The translations under genes were made by a program, and so were the position numbers. A model generated the notes under the pieces. That model did no database searches. It saw nothing but the letters and a program-made list of their open reading frames with translations, and was not told the DNA's origin. A stretch of 24,688 bases of DNA from Flavicella sp049625305 (lineage in GTDB: Bacteria > Bacteroidota > Bacteroidia > Flavobacteriales > Flavobacteriaceae), in assembly GCA_049625305.1 (NCBI GenBank), contig JBMZVD010000028.1:1-24688 (forward strand), in the 5' to 3' direction. The number at the start of each line of letters is the position of its first letter. The stretch's first letter is position 1. Shown one piece after another: positions 8,134 through 15,729 of the stretch.

Positions 8134-8952
8134 TTATAATTTTTCTCCACAAATACGACAGTAGGATGCATCGTCTTGATGCTTTTCATTTCCACAGTTT
8201 GTACAAGACTGTGTGTTGGTCGCTGTTTCTTTAAAAACTGCGGTATATTCGGCGGATACAATCCCCGTAGGAACAGCTATAATTCCATATCCTAGAATCA
8301 TAACGATGGATGCTATGAATTGCCCCAATGCTGTGATTGGGCTGATATCCCCATATCCAACAGTGGTTAATGTTACTATGGTCCAATAGATACTTTTAGG
8401 TATGCTGCTAAAACCTTCATTTCTCGCCCCCTCAATGAGATACATAACAGTACCCAAAATAAATGACACTACCAATACGACAAAGAGAAAGACAGCAATT
8501 TTGGCTTTACTGTTTTGTAGAGACTTTTTGAGTTTGTTTGCTTCTCCAAGATAGCGTGTTATTTTTAGAATACTGAAGATTCTCAACAAACGCAATGCTC
8601 TAAGTACAGTAAAACTTTGGGCCCCACCAAAAAGTAGAGCTGCATATTTTGGTAATGTAGCAAGTAAATCTATGATGCCGTAATAACTAAATATGTATTT
8701 TTTTGGGGACTTGATCGTCAGAATTCGCAACACATACTCAATAGTAAATAATATTGTGATTAGCCACTGTAGACTATCTAAAATCGAATGGTATTTTTGA
8801 TTTATACTAGGCACACTTTCCAACAAAACAATCGCAATACTCAACAAAATGGTGATTAATAATGCGATATCAAATACCTTACCCGCTCTGGTGTCTGCCT
8901 CATAGATGATTTCATGAAGTTTCAATTTCCAAGGTTTTTGTCTAGGTGTCAT
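8134..8952 (-). CDS. Voltage-gated-type K+ channel (6TM) with C-terminal zinc ribbon
   Basis: The 272-residue protein has six predicted membrane helices (about 27-45, 58-80, 88-108, 113-133, 152-173, 208-234) and a pore loop with the K+ filter TLTTVGYGD (194-202). S4 carries regularly spaced basic residues in VLRALRLLRIFSILKITR (Arg118, 121, 124, Lys130, Arg133), as expected for a voltage sensor. It is close in plan to KvAP-like and other prokaryotic Kv channels that form tetramers in the inner membrane. The tail SCTNCG...YCRICG (Cys250, 253, 265, 268) is a CxxC-x11-CxxC zinc ribbon in the cytoplasm. It lies 32 bases after the exonuclease stop, so it is probably in the yggS operon; no clear functional tie to these neighbours is visible. 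Confidence 0.92.
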   Translation of the reverse strand: MTPRQKPWKLKLHEIIYEADTRAGKVFDIALLITILLSIAIVLLESVPSINQKYHSILDSLQWLITILFTIEYVLRILTIKSPKKYIFSYYGIIDLLATLPKYAALLFGGAQSFTVLRALRLLRIFSILKITRYLGEANKLKKSLQNSKAKIAVFLFVVLVVSFILGTVMYLIEGARNEGFSSIPKSIYWTIVTLTTVGYGDISPITALGQFIASIVMILGYGIIAVPTGIVSAEYTAVFKETATNTQSCTNCGNEKHQDDASYCRICGEKL

Positions 8953-8984
8953 TTTTCTGTATTTGAATTACTAGTATTTGTCAA

Positions 8985-10070
8985 TTAATAGCGAATGATA
9001 CGTTCAACTTTTCCTTTTTCCAAATGTTTTTTTGTAGCATATCTCGTGGGTAGTGAATCTTCAATTGGAGTGATTAATGTCTTAACCATCTCAATATTTT
9101 CAATTTGATGTGCCAAATCAACAAATCCTAAGCCCTTTATTTGGTTGTCTTCTATCAATAAAATTGATTTTTCGTTGGCATGTCTGCCTTTGTCAATAAC
9201 CAGCATGTTGTCTGTATTAAAAACGGTTGTAGGAATGTGTTTTTTGTAGTGACTGTTGTACTTTGGTTTGTGTTTTGCCAAAGCGATGTTAAATTTCAAT
9301 TGGGCAATCAAATCATTACCACTTTCTTCAGTACTGATAGAAAAAGTGTTTTTTTGTAATTGCTTTGCTTTAGTAGATTTTCTAAGGTATAGTTGGTTGA
9401 GCCCTTTTTTTATATTCTTGTGTTTGCCTACGTAAATGACATCTCCATTGCGATCGTGTATGTAAAAAATTCCTGTATTACTTGAAACAACTTCAATAAG
9501 ATCTATAATTTTTGTGGGTAACACCGTTTCTTTATCAGCTAAGGTTTTGATAGCACTTTTAGTGATGTCTTTTTTGATATCTTTTGTAAGCAGTAATTTC
9601 AATAGTTTTGTTGTAGCCAAGGCATCTCCACTTGCTCTGTGGCGATCGTTCATAGGAATTCCAATGGATTTACAAAGTTTCCCTAAGCTGTAGGAGGGAA
9701 GGTCAGGGATCAATTTTTTGCTCAATTCTACAGTACATATAGTTTCTCTTTCGTATTCAAAACCCAGACGTTTGAATTCTGTCCTTACGATTCTGTAGTC
9801 AAAAGAAGCATTGTGTGCTACAAACACACAATCGTTTGTGATTTCAAGTATACGCTTTGCTACCTCGTAAAATTTAGGAGCAGTACGAACCATTTTATCA
9901 CTAATTCCAGTTAGATTCACAACAAAGGGTTGTATAGGACGTTCAGGATTGATCAAACTGATAAATTGGTCAACAATTTCATGTCCGTCAAACTTGTAAA
10001 TAGCAATTTCTGTAATTCCTTCTTCATTGAACTTACCTCCTGTAGTTTCAACGTCTATTATTGCGTACAT
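8985..10070 (-). CDS. DnaQ-type DEDDh exonuclease fused to a degenerate GIY-YIG (UvrC/Cho-like) domain
   Basis: The 361-residue protein begins with a DEDDh 3'-5' exonuclease domain of the DNA polymerase III epsilon family: motif I DVETT (Asp6, Glu8), motif II HNASFDYR (Asp91), motif III HRASGD (His144, Asp149). Residues about 199-272 form a UvrC/Cho-like GIY-YIG domain (TGIFYIHDRNG...VIYVGKHKNIKKG...PKYN). The C-terminal 85 residues are unrecognised. Such fusions occur in Bacteroidota and mycobacteria and are thought to act in DNA repair. The exonuclease site looks intact, but where active GIY-YIG domains have Arg (after YVGK...KK) there is Gly223, and the metal-binding Glu of the LLE-type helix appears to be Phe260. 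The start MYAIIDVETTG at 10070 is preferred over the ATG at 10145, which would overlap yggS. It follows yggS by 58 bases. Confidence 0.88.
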   Translation of the reverse strand: MYAIIDVETTGGKFNEEGITEIAIYKFDGHEIVDQFISLINPERPIQPFVVNLTGISDKMVRTAPKFYEVAKRILEITNDCVFVAHNASFDYRIVRTEFKRLGFEYERETICTVELSKKLIPDLPSYSLGKLCKSIGIPMNDRHRASGDALATTKLLKLLLTKDIKKDITKSAIKTLADKETVLPTKIIDLIEVVSSNTGIFYIHDRNGDVIYVGKHKNIKKGLNQLYLRKSTKAKQLQKNTFSISTEESGNDLIAQLKFNIALAKHKPKYNSHYKKHIPTTVFNTDNMLVIDKGRHANEKSILLIEDNQIKGLGFVDLAHQIENIEMVKTLITPIEDSLPTRYATKKHLEKGKVERIIRY

Positions 10071-10128
10071 TGTATATTTTTGAATTTGTAAGATAGTGTT
10101 TTTTGATTCATGACTTATAAATGAACAT

Positions 10129-10767
10129 CTATTGCCTACTTCCAAATATGGCAGAACCCACTCGAATCATAGAACTACCTTCCTCTATAGCTATTTTGTA
10201 GTCACCACTCATTCCCATTGATAGAACTTCTAACTCTGAAGTTTTAAAAAATGTATGTAGTTTTGAAAATTCCTTTTGTATTTGCTGTTTGTTTTCAGTG
10301 AAAGTAGCCATTCCCATGAGTCCTTTTATATATACATTTTTCAGAGGAGACCTCTGAATGTTGGCTAAAATTTCCTTTGCAGTCTCGAAATTTAGTCCAA
10401 ATTTACTATCCTCAGTAGCTATTTTAATCTGCAACAAGCAAGCGATTGTTCTGTTGTGTTTTTTTGCTTGTTTGTCAACTTCTAATAAGGTTTCATAACT
10501 GTCAATTCCGTGAATCAAACTAACAAAAGGAGCGATGTACTTCACTTTGTTTTTTTGAAGGTGGCCAATTAAATGCCAAGAAATGTCTTTGGGGAGTTCA
10601 TGGTATTTTTCAACCATTTCTTGAACTCTATTTTCACCAAATATACGCTGGCCAGCATCGTAAGCTTCTTGCAAAGCAGTTATGGGTTTTGTTTTTGATA
10701 CTGCAACGAGTGTAACATGGTTTGGAAGTTCAGATAATGTCGCCTGTAATCGTTTAGATATAGACAT
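10129..10767 (-). CDS. yggS: YggS/PROSC family PLP-homeostasis protein
   Basis: This family binds pyridoxal 5'-phosphate and keeps the free PLP pool in balance, without a known catalytic activity. The 212-residue single-domain alanine-racemase-like barrel shows VAVSKTKP with the PLP-binding Lys25, FGENRVQEM, WHLIGHLQKNK, the GLMGMATFT segment and the C-terminal LSMGMSGDY...GSSMIRVGSAIFGSR. It is slightly shorter than E. coli YggS because the N-terminal helix is trimmed. It is first in a run with the exonuclease and channel genes and has a good -7 element upstream. Confidence 0.95.
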   Translation of the reverse strand: MSISKRLQATLSELPNHVTLVAVSKTKPITALQEAYDAGQRIFGENRVQEMVEKYHELPKDISWHLIGHLQKNKVKYIAPFVSLIHGIDSYETLLEVDKQAKKHNRTIACLLQIKIATEDSKFGLNFETAKEILANIQRSPLKNVYIKGLMGMATFTENKQQIQKEFSKLHTFFKTSELEVLSMGMSGDYKIAIEEGSSMIRVGSAIFGSRQ

Positions 10768-10798
10768 AAAGTGTAATTAATTTCAAAATTTGAGCATT

Positions 10799-10818
10799 CA
10801 AAGATACTGAAAATTAAC
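10799..10818 (-). promoter_or_regulatory. Probable yggS promoter with shared upstream element
   Basis: The reverse strand reads TATCTTTG (10799-10806), an exact TAnnTTTG, 31 bases before the ATG. It is directly preceded by GTTAATTTTCAG; the 14-mer GTTAATTTTCAGTA (10805-10818) recurs in the same place upstream of the membrane-protein gene starting at 19129. Confidence 0.5.
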
Positions 10819-10892
10819 CTTCTAATTTTAATTTTTTTAAATATTTCGCATAAAAAACAGATAAAATATAGTTTTTTTTGAATGCAAACAAA

Positions 10893-10920
10893 AAAGGCTA
10901 CCTCATAAGAGATAGCCTTT
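10893..10920 (-). terminator. Rho-independent terminator of the serC-serA unit
   Basis: The arms AAAGGCTA (10893-10900) and TAGCCTTT (10913-10920) pair, and inner CTC/GAG extends the stem across one mismatch. On the minus strand a T run follows (A run at 10890-10895). It lies 20 bases past the serA stop. Confidence 0.85.
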
Positions 10921-10939
10921 GTATTGTTTTTGAAATAAA

Positions 10940-11890
10940 TTATTTCAACAAGTCGATAATCTGAGTTGCCAATTCACTTCCAATTCTATCTTGTGCTTCT
11001 CCTGTTGCAGCTCCAATATGAGGTGTCAAAGAAACTTTAGGATTCATCAAGATTTGAGTTGCTGGTTTAGGTTCTGTTTCAAATACATCCAAAGCAGCAC
11101 CAGATAATTTCCCTGAATCCAAAGCAGCAATTAATGCAACTTCGTCTATAACTCCACCACGTGCAGCATTGGCAATAAATGCACCGTCTTTCATGGTTTC
11201 AATTTCTTCTTTACCAATTACATAATTATCTTGAGCAGGTACGTGTAATGTGATAAAATCAGCTTGTTTTAAAACTTCCTCTTTTGAAGTAGTATCAACA
11301 TTGATTGTAACAGACTGTCCGTCAATAAAATCTAATTTGATAGCCGCTGATTCCATAAAAGGGTCAAAAGCAACTACTTTCATACCCAATCGCAAAGCGA
11401 TGGCTGCTGTAGCCTGACCGATACGACCAAAACCTAAAACACCTAAGGTTTTACCTTTCAATTCAATTCCAGCTCCATAGGCTTTTTTGAGACCTTTAAA
11501 ATTAGAGTCTCCTTCCAAAGGCATGTTTCTGTTGGCGTCATTTAAAAAACGTACCATACCTGATAAGTGTGCAAATACCAATTCTCCTACAGAGTGAGAA
11601 GAAGCAGCTGGTGTGTTGATTACATGAACACCGTTGTCTCTTGCATACTGAACATCGATATTGTCCATTCCAACACCTCCACGACCAATGATTTTGATTG
11701 AAGGACAAGCATCAATCAATTCTTGACGTACAGTAGTTGCACTACGTACCAAAAGAACGTCTATATTTTCTTCGTTGATAAAGTTTTCTAATTGTTCTTG
11801 TGCAACTGTAGTTAAGATTACTTCAAAACCTGCAGCTTCCAACGCTGTAACACCACTTTGTGCCAATCCGTCATTTGCTAATACTTTCAT
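10940..11890 (-). CDS. serA: D-3-phosphoglycerate dehydrogenase, short form without ACT domain
   Basis: It oxidises 3-phosphoglycerate to 3-phosphohydroxypyruvate with NAD+, the first step of serine synthesis. The 316-residue D-2-hydroxyacid dehydrogenase has the nucleotide-binding GFGRIGQ (about 153-159), the catalytic Arg244 in NAARGGVID, Glu273 in DVFETEP, and His291 in TPHIGAATG. It ends at the substrate/NAD domain, so the ACT or ASB regulatory domain that gives serine feedback in E. coli SerA is absent; the short form is known in other bacteria. The serA assignment, rather than another hydroxyacid dehydrogenase, rests mainly on serC lying 40 bases upstream. Confidence 0.92.
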   Translation of the reverse strand: MKVLANDGLAQSGVTALEAAGFEVILTTVAQEQLENFINEENIDVLLVRSATTVRQELIDACPSIKIIGRGGVGMDNIDVQYARDNGVHVINTPAASSHSVGELVFAHLSGMVRFLNDANRNMPLEGDSNFKGLKKAYGAGIELKGKTLGVLGFGRIGQATAAIALRLGMKVVAFDPFMESAAIKLDFIDGQSVTINVDTTSKEEVLKQADFITLHVPAQDNYVIGKEEIETMKDGAFIANAARGGVIDEVALIAALDSGKLSGAALDVFETEPKPATQILMNPKVSLTPHIGAATGEAQDRIGSELATQIIDLLK

Positions 11891-11930
11891 TGTTTGAATG
11901 TTTTGTGTGGTTAAACACTTATTAATTTGA

Positions 11931-12992
11931 TTATTTGTTTAATTCTTGCATAGCATTTACCAATACTTGTATACTTTCTATTGGCATTGCGTTATAAATA
12001 CTTGCTCGGTAACCTCCGACAGATCTGTGTCCATTGATACCGCTAATTCCTGCTGCCTGACATATAGCGTCAAACTTTTCTTTAAGAGATTCATCTGCCA
12101 AGGTGAAGGTAACATTCATGTTAGAACGGTCTTCCTTTGCAGCAAAGCCAACAAATGATGGGTTGTTGTCTATTTCATTGTACAATACAGCTGCTTTTTC
12201 TTCATTGATTTTTTCAATGGCAGCGACACCTCCTTTTTCTTTCAACCATTCTAATGTCAACATAGACACATACACAGGAAAAACAGGAGGGGTATTGAAC
12301 ATACTTCCTGCTTTAGCATGTACAGCATAATCCAACATAGATGGAATGTCTCTTCCAGAAGTTCCAAAAACAGCATCTTTAACGATGACCAAAGTAGTTC
12401 CAGAAGGGCCAAGGTTTTTTTGAGCTCCTGCATATATTACATCAAATTGACTTACATCTATCTTTCTAGAAAATATATCAGAACTCATATCGACAACTTT
12501 TAAAAATTCTCCTTTTGGAAAATCTTTGATTTGAGTTCCGAAAATAGTATTGTTAGAAGTCATGTGAAGGTATGCTATATCTGAAGGTACTTCATATCCT
12601 TTAGGGATATAACTGTATCCTTTGTCTTTAGAACTAGCAACAACTACAGTGTCTCCAAACTTTTTAGCTTCTTTTAAAGCTTTTGTGCTCCAAGAACCTG
12701 TGTCCAAATATGCACTAGTTGCCCCTTCTTTTAAAAGGTTGTAAGGAGCCATCAAAAATTCGGTACTTGCACCACCTTGTAAAAACAATACAGAATATCC
12801 TTCTGGAACTTCTAATAGTTCTTTAACCAATGCCTGTGCATTATCCATTACAGCAATAAAATCTTTACTTCGGTGAGAGATTTCAACGAGTGATAATCCG
12901 ATTCCATTAAAGTCTACAACAGCTTCACTTGCTTTTTTTAATACTTCTTGTGGCAGTATCGAAGGTCCTGCACTAAAATTATGTTTTTTCAT
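11931..12992 (-). CDS. serC: Phosphoserine aminotransferase
   Basis: SerC converts 3-phosphohydroxypyruvate and glutamate to 3-phosphoserine, and also serves PLP synthesis in many bacteria. The 353-residue class V aminotransferase starts MKKHNFSAGPSILP and shows GGASTEF (phosphate/PLP contact), the PLP Lys192 in AGAQKNLGPSG, and the closing HRSVGGYRASIYNAM. The ATG at 12992 is chosen over the in-frame ATG at 13046, since NFSAGP is the universal family start and the extra residues cross the promoter. serA follows after 40 bases, making a serC-serA operon. SerB is not in the window. Confidence 0.97.
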   Translation of the reverse strand: MKKHNFSAGPSILPQEVLKKASEAVVDFNGIGLSLVEISHRSKDFIAVMDNAQALVKELLEVPEGYSVLFLQGGASTEFLMAPYNLLKEGATSAYLDTGSWSTKALKEAKKFGDTVVVASSKDKGYSYIPKGYEVPSDIAYLHMTSNNTIFGTQIKDFPKGEFLKVVDMSSDIFSRKIDVSQFDVIYAGAQKNLGPSGTTLVIVKDAVFGTSGRDIPSMLDYAVHAKAGSMFNTPPVFPVYVSMLTLEWLKEKGGVAAIEKINEEKAAVLYNEIDNNPSFVGFAAKEDRSNMNVTFTLADESLKEKFDAICQAAGISGINGHRSVGGYRASIYNAMPIESIQVLVNAMQELNK

Positions 12993-13033
12993 TGATGTTC
13001 TTTTCTGATGATTAATCTCGTTAAAACGAGCCA

Positions 13034-13063
13034 CAAATTTCGACAATTATATTTGTATTACAA
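13034..13063 (-). promoter_or_regulatory. Possible serC promoter
   Basis: On the reverse strand a TTG (13061-13063) is followed after 19 bases by GAAATTTG (13034-13041), one base off TAnnTTTG, in the 94-base gap between the acyl-CoA reductase stop and the serC ATG. It would let serC-serA be transcribed apart from the upstream gene. Confidence 0.4.
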
Positions 13064-13086
13064 TTGAAAAAATGTGAAATTTTAAA

Positions 13087-14145
13087 TTAAATATTTAATA
13101 AAAAGTTAATAGTATCAACATTGTCTGCATAATCCCATAATTGAGGCTTTTGAGTATTGCCAAGGGGGACTGCGTCTAACTCCTTGATATTGCTTGTAAT
13201 ACATTGTATTTTATCTTCATTTTGACTCAATAGTGCTTTTAAAGAATCAATATCTTCGTAATATTCGTAAAAAAGAGAAGAGATTGGAGATGAAAAGCTA
13301 GTGTCTTCCTTCAACATCAAAAATCCATTTTCTCGAATATCAAACAAACTCATTAGATAAACTGCTTTGTTGTAGTCATAATTATTGGTGTACCTATCGT
13401 AATTGACAATGTCTTTGTGTTTGTAAACGGCTTTAAAAATACGGTCTAAATCAAAGTTTTTTGGCAAAATAATTTTTGAGACACTGCGGCATCCCAAACC
13501 AAAATATCTAAAGATGTCATCACTCATTGATTCGAGTTCTTCTTCTGATTCATTTCCAGACAATACAGCTATGGTATTTCTGTTTTTTCTGATGATATGC
13601 GGGTGCTTCCCAAAATAATATTCAAAATAACGGGCAGTGTTGTCACTACCAGTTGCAATTACCGCGTCAAAACCATCCAATTTGTCTTCTGTAAATGAGA
13701 TTAAGTCTTTAAATTCAGGTTCTACATATTGTAAATATTTTGCAATCAGTGGAATGAAGTACTTATCATTTGAAGATAATTTGGCGATGACGCGATGTCC
13801 TGATATCAAAACACTTAGGAAATCGTGGAATCCAACAAGAGGAATGTTTCCTGCCATAATGATGGCGACAGTTTTCTGAGTGTTTTTATCAAATTTATAG
13901 GAGGCTAACCATGTAGTCAGGTTTTCTTCAGTCAATGCTTTACCCCAACTCTCTAGTGAAAATAAAACATTGTCCTCTGTGAACCATCCATTGTATTCCT
14001 TTGCTCTTTTAATTTGCATTTTAAAAGCATCAAAAAACAAGTCGTTGTGAGGAATTCCATCAATTTTTAGCGTTTTATCTGTGCTAAATTGTTCTAAAAA
14101 TCTACCCAAAGCATTAAAAGCTTTCTTTCGTTGTTCGATTTTCAT
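13087..14145 (-). CDS. LuxC-like acyl-CoA reductase
   Basis: The 352-residue protein resembles the LuxC/acyl-CoA reductase family of the aldehyde dehydrogenase superfamily, which reduces acyl-CoA or acyl esters to aldehydes with NAD(P)H. Visible features are VAIIMAGNIPLVGFHD (nucleotide-fold region, about 93-108), a HRVIAKLSS stretch (Lys122), FDAVIATGSDNTARYFEYYF (159-178), and FGLGCRSVSKI with the probable catalytic Cys219. It is shorter than LuxC (about 480 residues). No fatty-acid transferase (LuxD), synthetase (LuxE) or luciferase genes are near, so bioluminescence is not implied. It sits 94 bases upstream of serC in the same direction. From memory this pairing, often with a ferredoxin gene next to the reductase, recurs in flavobacteria; here no ferredoxin is present. 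The true substrate is unknown. Confidence 0.82.
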   Translation of the reverse strand: MKIEQRKKAFNALGRFLEQFSTDKTLKIDGIPHNDLFFDAFKMQIKRAKEYNGWFTEDNVLFSLESWGKALTEENLTTWLASYKFDKNTQKTVAIIMAGNIPLVGFHDFLSVLISGHRVIAKLSSNDKYFIPLIAKYLQYVEPEFKDLISFTEDKLDGFDAVIATGSDNTARYFEYYFGKHPHIIRKNRNTIAVLSGNESEEELESMSDDIFRYFGLGCRSVSKIILPKNFDLDRIFKAVYKHKDIVNYDRYTNNYDYNKAVYLMSLFDIRENGFLMLKEDTSFSSPISSLFYEYYEDIDSLKALLSQNEDKIQCITSNIKELDAVPLGNTQKPQLWDYADNVDTINFLLNI

Positions 14146-14164
14146 GGTTTTGTATTTAAGCTCA

Positions 14165-14172
14165 CAAAAATA
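14165..14172 (-). promoter_or_regulatory. Probable -7 element of the acyl-CoA reductase gene
   Basis: The reverse strand reads TATTTTTG, an exact TAnnTTTG, 19 bases before the ATG at 14145. It lies in the 222-base divergent gap with ndh; the middle of that gap is very AT-rich and contains a 9-base direct repeat AGTTTAGGT at 14200-14208 and 14325-14333. Confidence 0.45.
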
Positions 14173-14340
14173 GTTATTATTCTAGAATTAATTGCTTAAA
14201 GTTTAGGTTAAATATTACAATGCTTTTAATTTTATTTAGATTTTTAAAATTTATCTTAAACTACGATCAAAAAATATTTTTTTATGACAAAAAACAGTAA
14301 TAAAATTATAAATGTGATAGTTTTAGTTTAGGTAAAATTA

Positions 14341-14348
14341 TAAATTTG
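14341..14348 (+). promoter_or_regulatory. Probable -7 element of ndh
   Basis: TAAATTTG, an exact TAnnTTTG match, lies 19 bases before the ndh ATG at 14368. One copy of the AGTTTAGGT repeat (14325-14333) lies seven bases upstream of it, in the spacer region. Confidence 0.5.
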
Positions 14349-14367
14349 TATTTATAACTATTGAAAT

Positions 14368-15657
14368 ATGAACATTCCAAAAACGAGTATACCAAGAGTC
14401 GTAATTGTAGGTGGTGGTTTTGCCGGTGTTGCGCTTTCAAAAGGTTTGAGAAATAAAGAGGTACAGGTTGTGCTAGTTGACCGTCATAATTATCATACTT
14501 TTCAACCTTTGCTCTATCAAGTTGCTACTGGCGGTCTTGAACCGGGGTCTATTGCATTCCCTTTACGAAAAACTTTGAATGATGTCGATAATTATTACTA
14601 CAGGCTAACGGAAGTTTTATCTGTAGATACGGACAGTAAAAAGATAGAAACTACTATTGGTTCCTTAGAATACGATATTTTAGTTATAGCAACGGGTTCT
14701 AAAACCAACTTTTTTGGCAATACGAATATAGAAAAGTACAGTATGCCAATGAAAACCATTCCTCAATCACTCAATATTAGGAGTTTGATTCTTGAAAATT
14801 TAGAGCAAGCACTTCTGACGAATGACTTGGACGAAAGAAATGCTTTGATGAATTTTGTAATCGTTGGTGGAGGGCCTACGGGTGTTGAATTGGCAGGTGC
14901 AATAGCTGAGATGAAAAAGGACATATTCCAAAAGGATTATCCGGATTTAGACATTCGTCAAATGGAAATCAATATCATTGAAGGCTCTTCCAATTTACTA
15001 GATTCTATGAGTAGGCAATCGACTAAAAAGGCAGAGGGTTTTTTAGCTAGTTTAGGGGTTAACATATGGAAAAATGTCATCGTAACGGATTATGATGGAA
15101 AAACGGTTCGTACAAATACGGATTTGGTACTACAGACAGAAATTGTCATTTGGGCAGCAGGAGTAGAGGGTACCGCCTTACAAGGGTTGAAAGATTCATG
15201 CATTGTGGAACGAGCAAAGCGAATCAAGGTAGATGTTTTCAATCGTGTTGAAGGATATGAATCTATTTATGCCATAGGAGATGTAGCCTCTATGAATTCT
15301 GAAGAATATCCAAATGGACATGCAATGATGGCTCAACCTGCCATTCAACAAGGTGAATTACTTGCAAAAAATTTAATAAAATATCTCAAAGGTAAAGAAA
15401 TGACTCCTTTTGTATACAATGATAAGGGTTCTATGGCTACCATTGGTAGAAACAAAGCTGTAGTGGACCTACCATCATGGAAATTTCAGGGAGTTTTTGC
15501 GTGGTTTGTATGGATGTTTGTGCATCTTTTCTCATTGATAGGAATACGTAATAAAATTGTTGTTTTTTTTAACTGGGTGTATAGTTATATTCGTCTAGAT
15601 AGAGAAACACGTCTCATTGTGAGACCTTTTAAAAACAGATCAAGAGAGTCGTTTTAA
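14368..15657 (+). CDS. ndh: Type II NADH:quinone oxidoreductase (NDH-2 family)
   Basis: NDH-2 passes electrons from NADH to quinone at the inner face of the membrane without pumping protons. The 429-residue protein has an FAD-binding GGGFAG (15-20), the typical RHNYHTFQPLLYQVATGGL (39-57), a second nucleotide motif GGGPTGVELAG (167-177), AIGDVAS (302-308), and the quinone-site motif AQPAIQQG (322-329). Residues 375-410 hold aromatic-rich hydrophobic stretches that likely anchor it to the membrane. The RHNYHTFQPLLYQ block argues for NDH-2 rather than sulfide:quinone reductase, a relative in the same superfamily. The persulfide dioxygenase gene follows 72 bases downstream with its own -7 element. 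Confidence 0.9.
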   Translation: MNIPKTSIPRVVIVGGGFAGVALSKGLRNKEVQVVLVDRHNYHTFQPLLYQVATGGLEPGSIAFPLRKTLNDVDNYYYRLTEVLSVDTDSKKIETTIGSLEYDILVIATGSKTNFFGNTNIEKYSMPMKTIPQSLNIRSLILENLEQALLTNDLDERNALMNFVIVGGGPTGVELAGAIAEMKKDIFQKDYPDLDIRQMEINIIEGSSNLLDSMSRQSTKKAEGFLASLGVNIWKNVIVTDYDGKTVRTNTDLVLQTEIVIWAAGVEGTALQGLKDSCIVERAKRIKVDVFNRVEGYESIYAIGDVASMNSEEYPNGHAMMAQPAIQQGELLAKNLIKYLKGKEMTPFVYNDKGSMATIGRNKAVVDLPSWKFQGVFAWFVWMFVHLFSLIGIRNKIVVFFNWVYSYIRLDRETRLIVRPFKNRSRESF

Positions 15658-15680
15658 AATCATTTTTTATTTCAAATGTT

Positions 15681-15688
15681 TAGATTTG
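15681..15688 (+). promoter_or_regulatory. Probable -7 element of the persulfide dioxygenase gene
   Basis: TAGATTTG, an exact TAnnTTTG match, lies in the 72-base gap after ndh and 41 bases before the ATG at 15730. No terminator is visible in the gap, so read-through from ndh is also possible. Confidence 0.45.
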
Positions 15689-15729
15689 TTGTAGATTAAA
15701 ATTGTCAAAACACAAATTATTTTTAGGGT

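Noticed and set aside
10071..10145. A longer N-terminus for the exonuclease gene, starting at 10145
   Set aside because: It would overlap the end of yggS, and the exonuclease fold starts at MYAIIDVETTG (10070).
13087..14145. A bioluminescence (lux) locus
   Set aside because: Only a short LuxC-like reductase is present; there is no luxA, luxB, luxD or luxE nearby.
14146..14367. The very AT-rich divergent gap as a replication origin or attachment site
   Set aside because: There are no DnaA-box clusters, no dnaA/dnaN neighbours and no integrase. A 9-base direct repeat and two -7 promoter elements explain it as an ordinary divergent promoter region.
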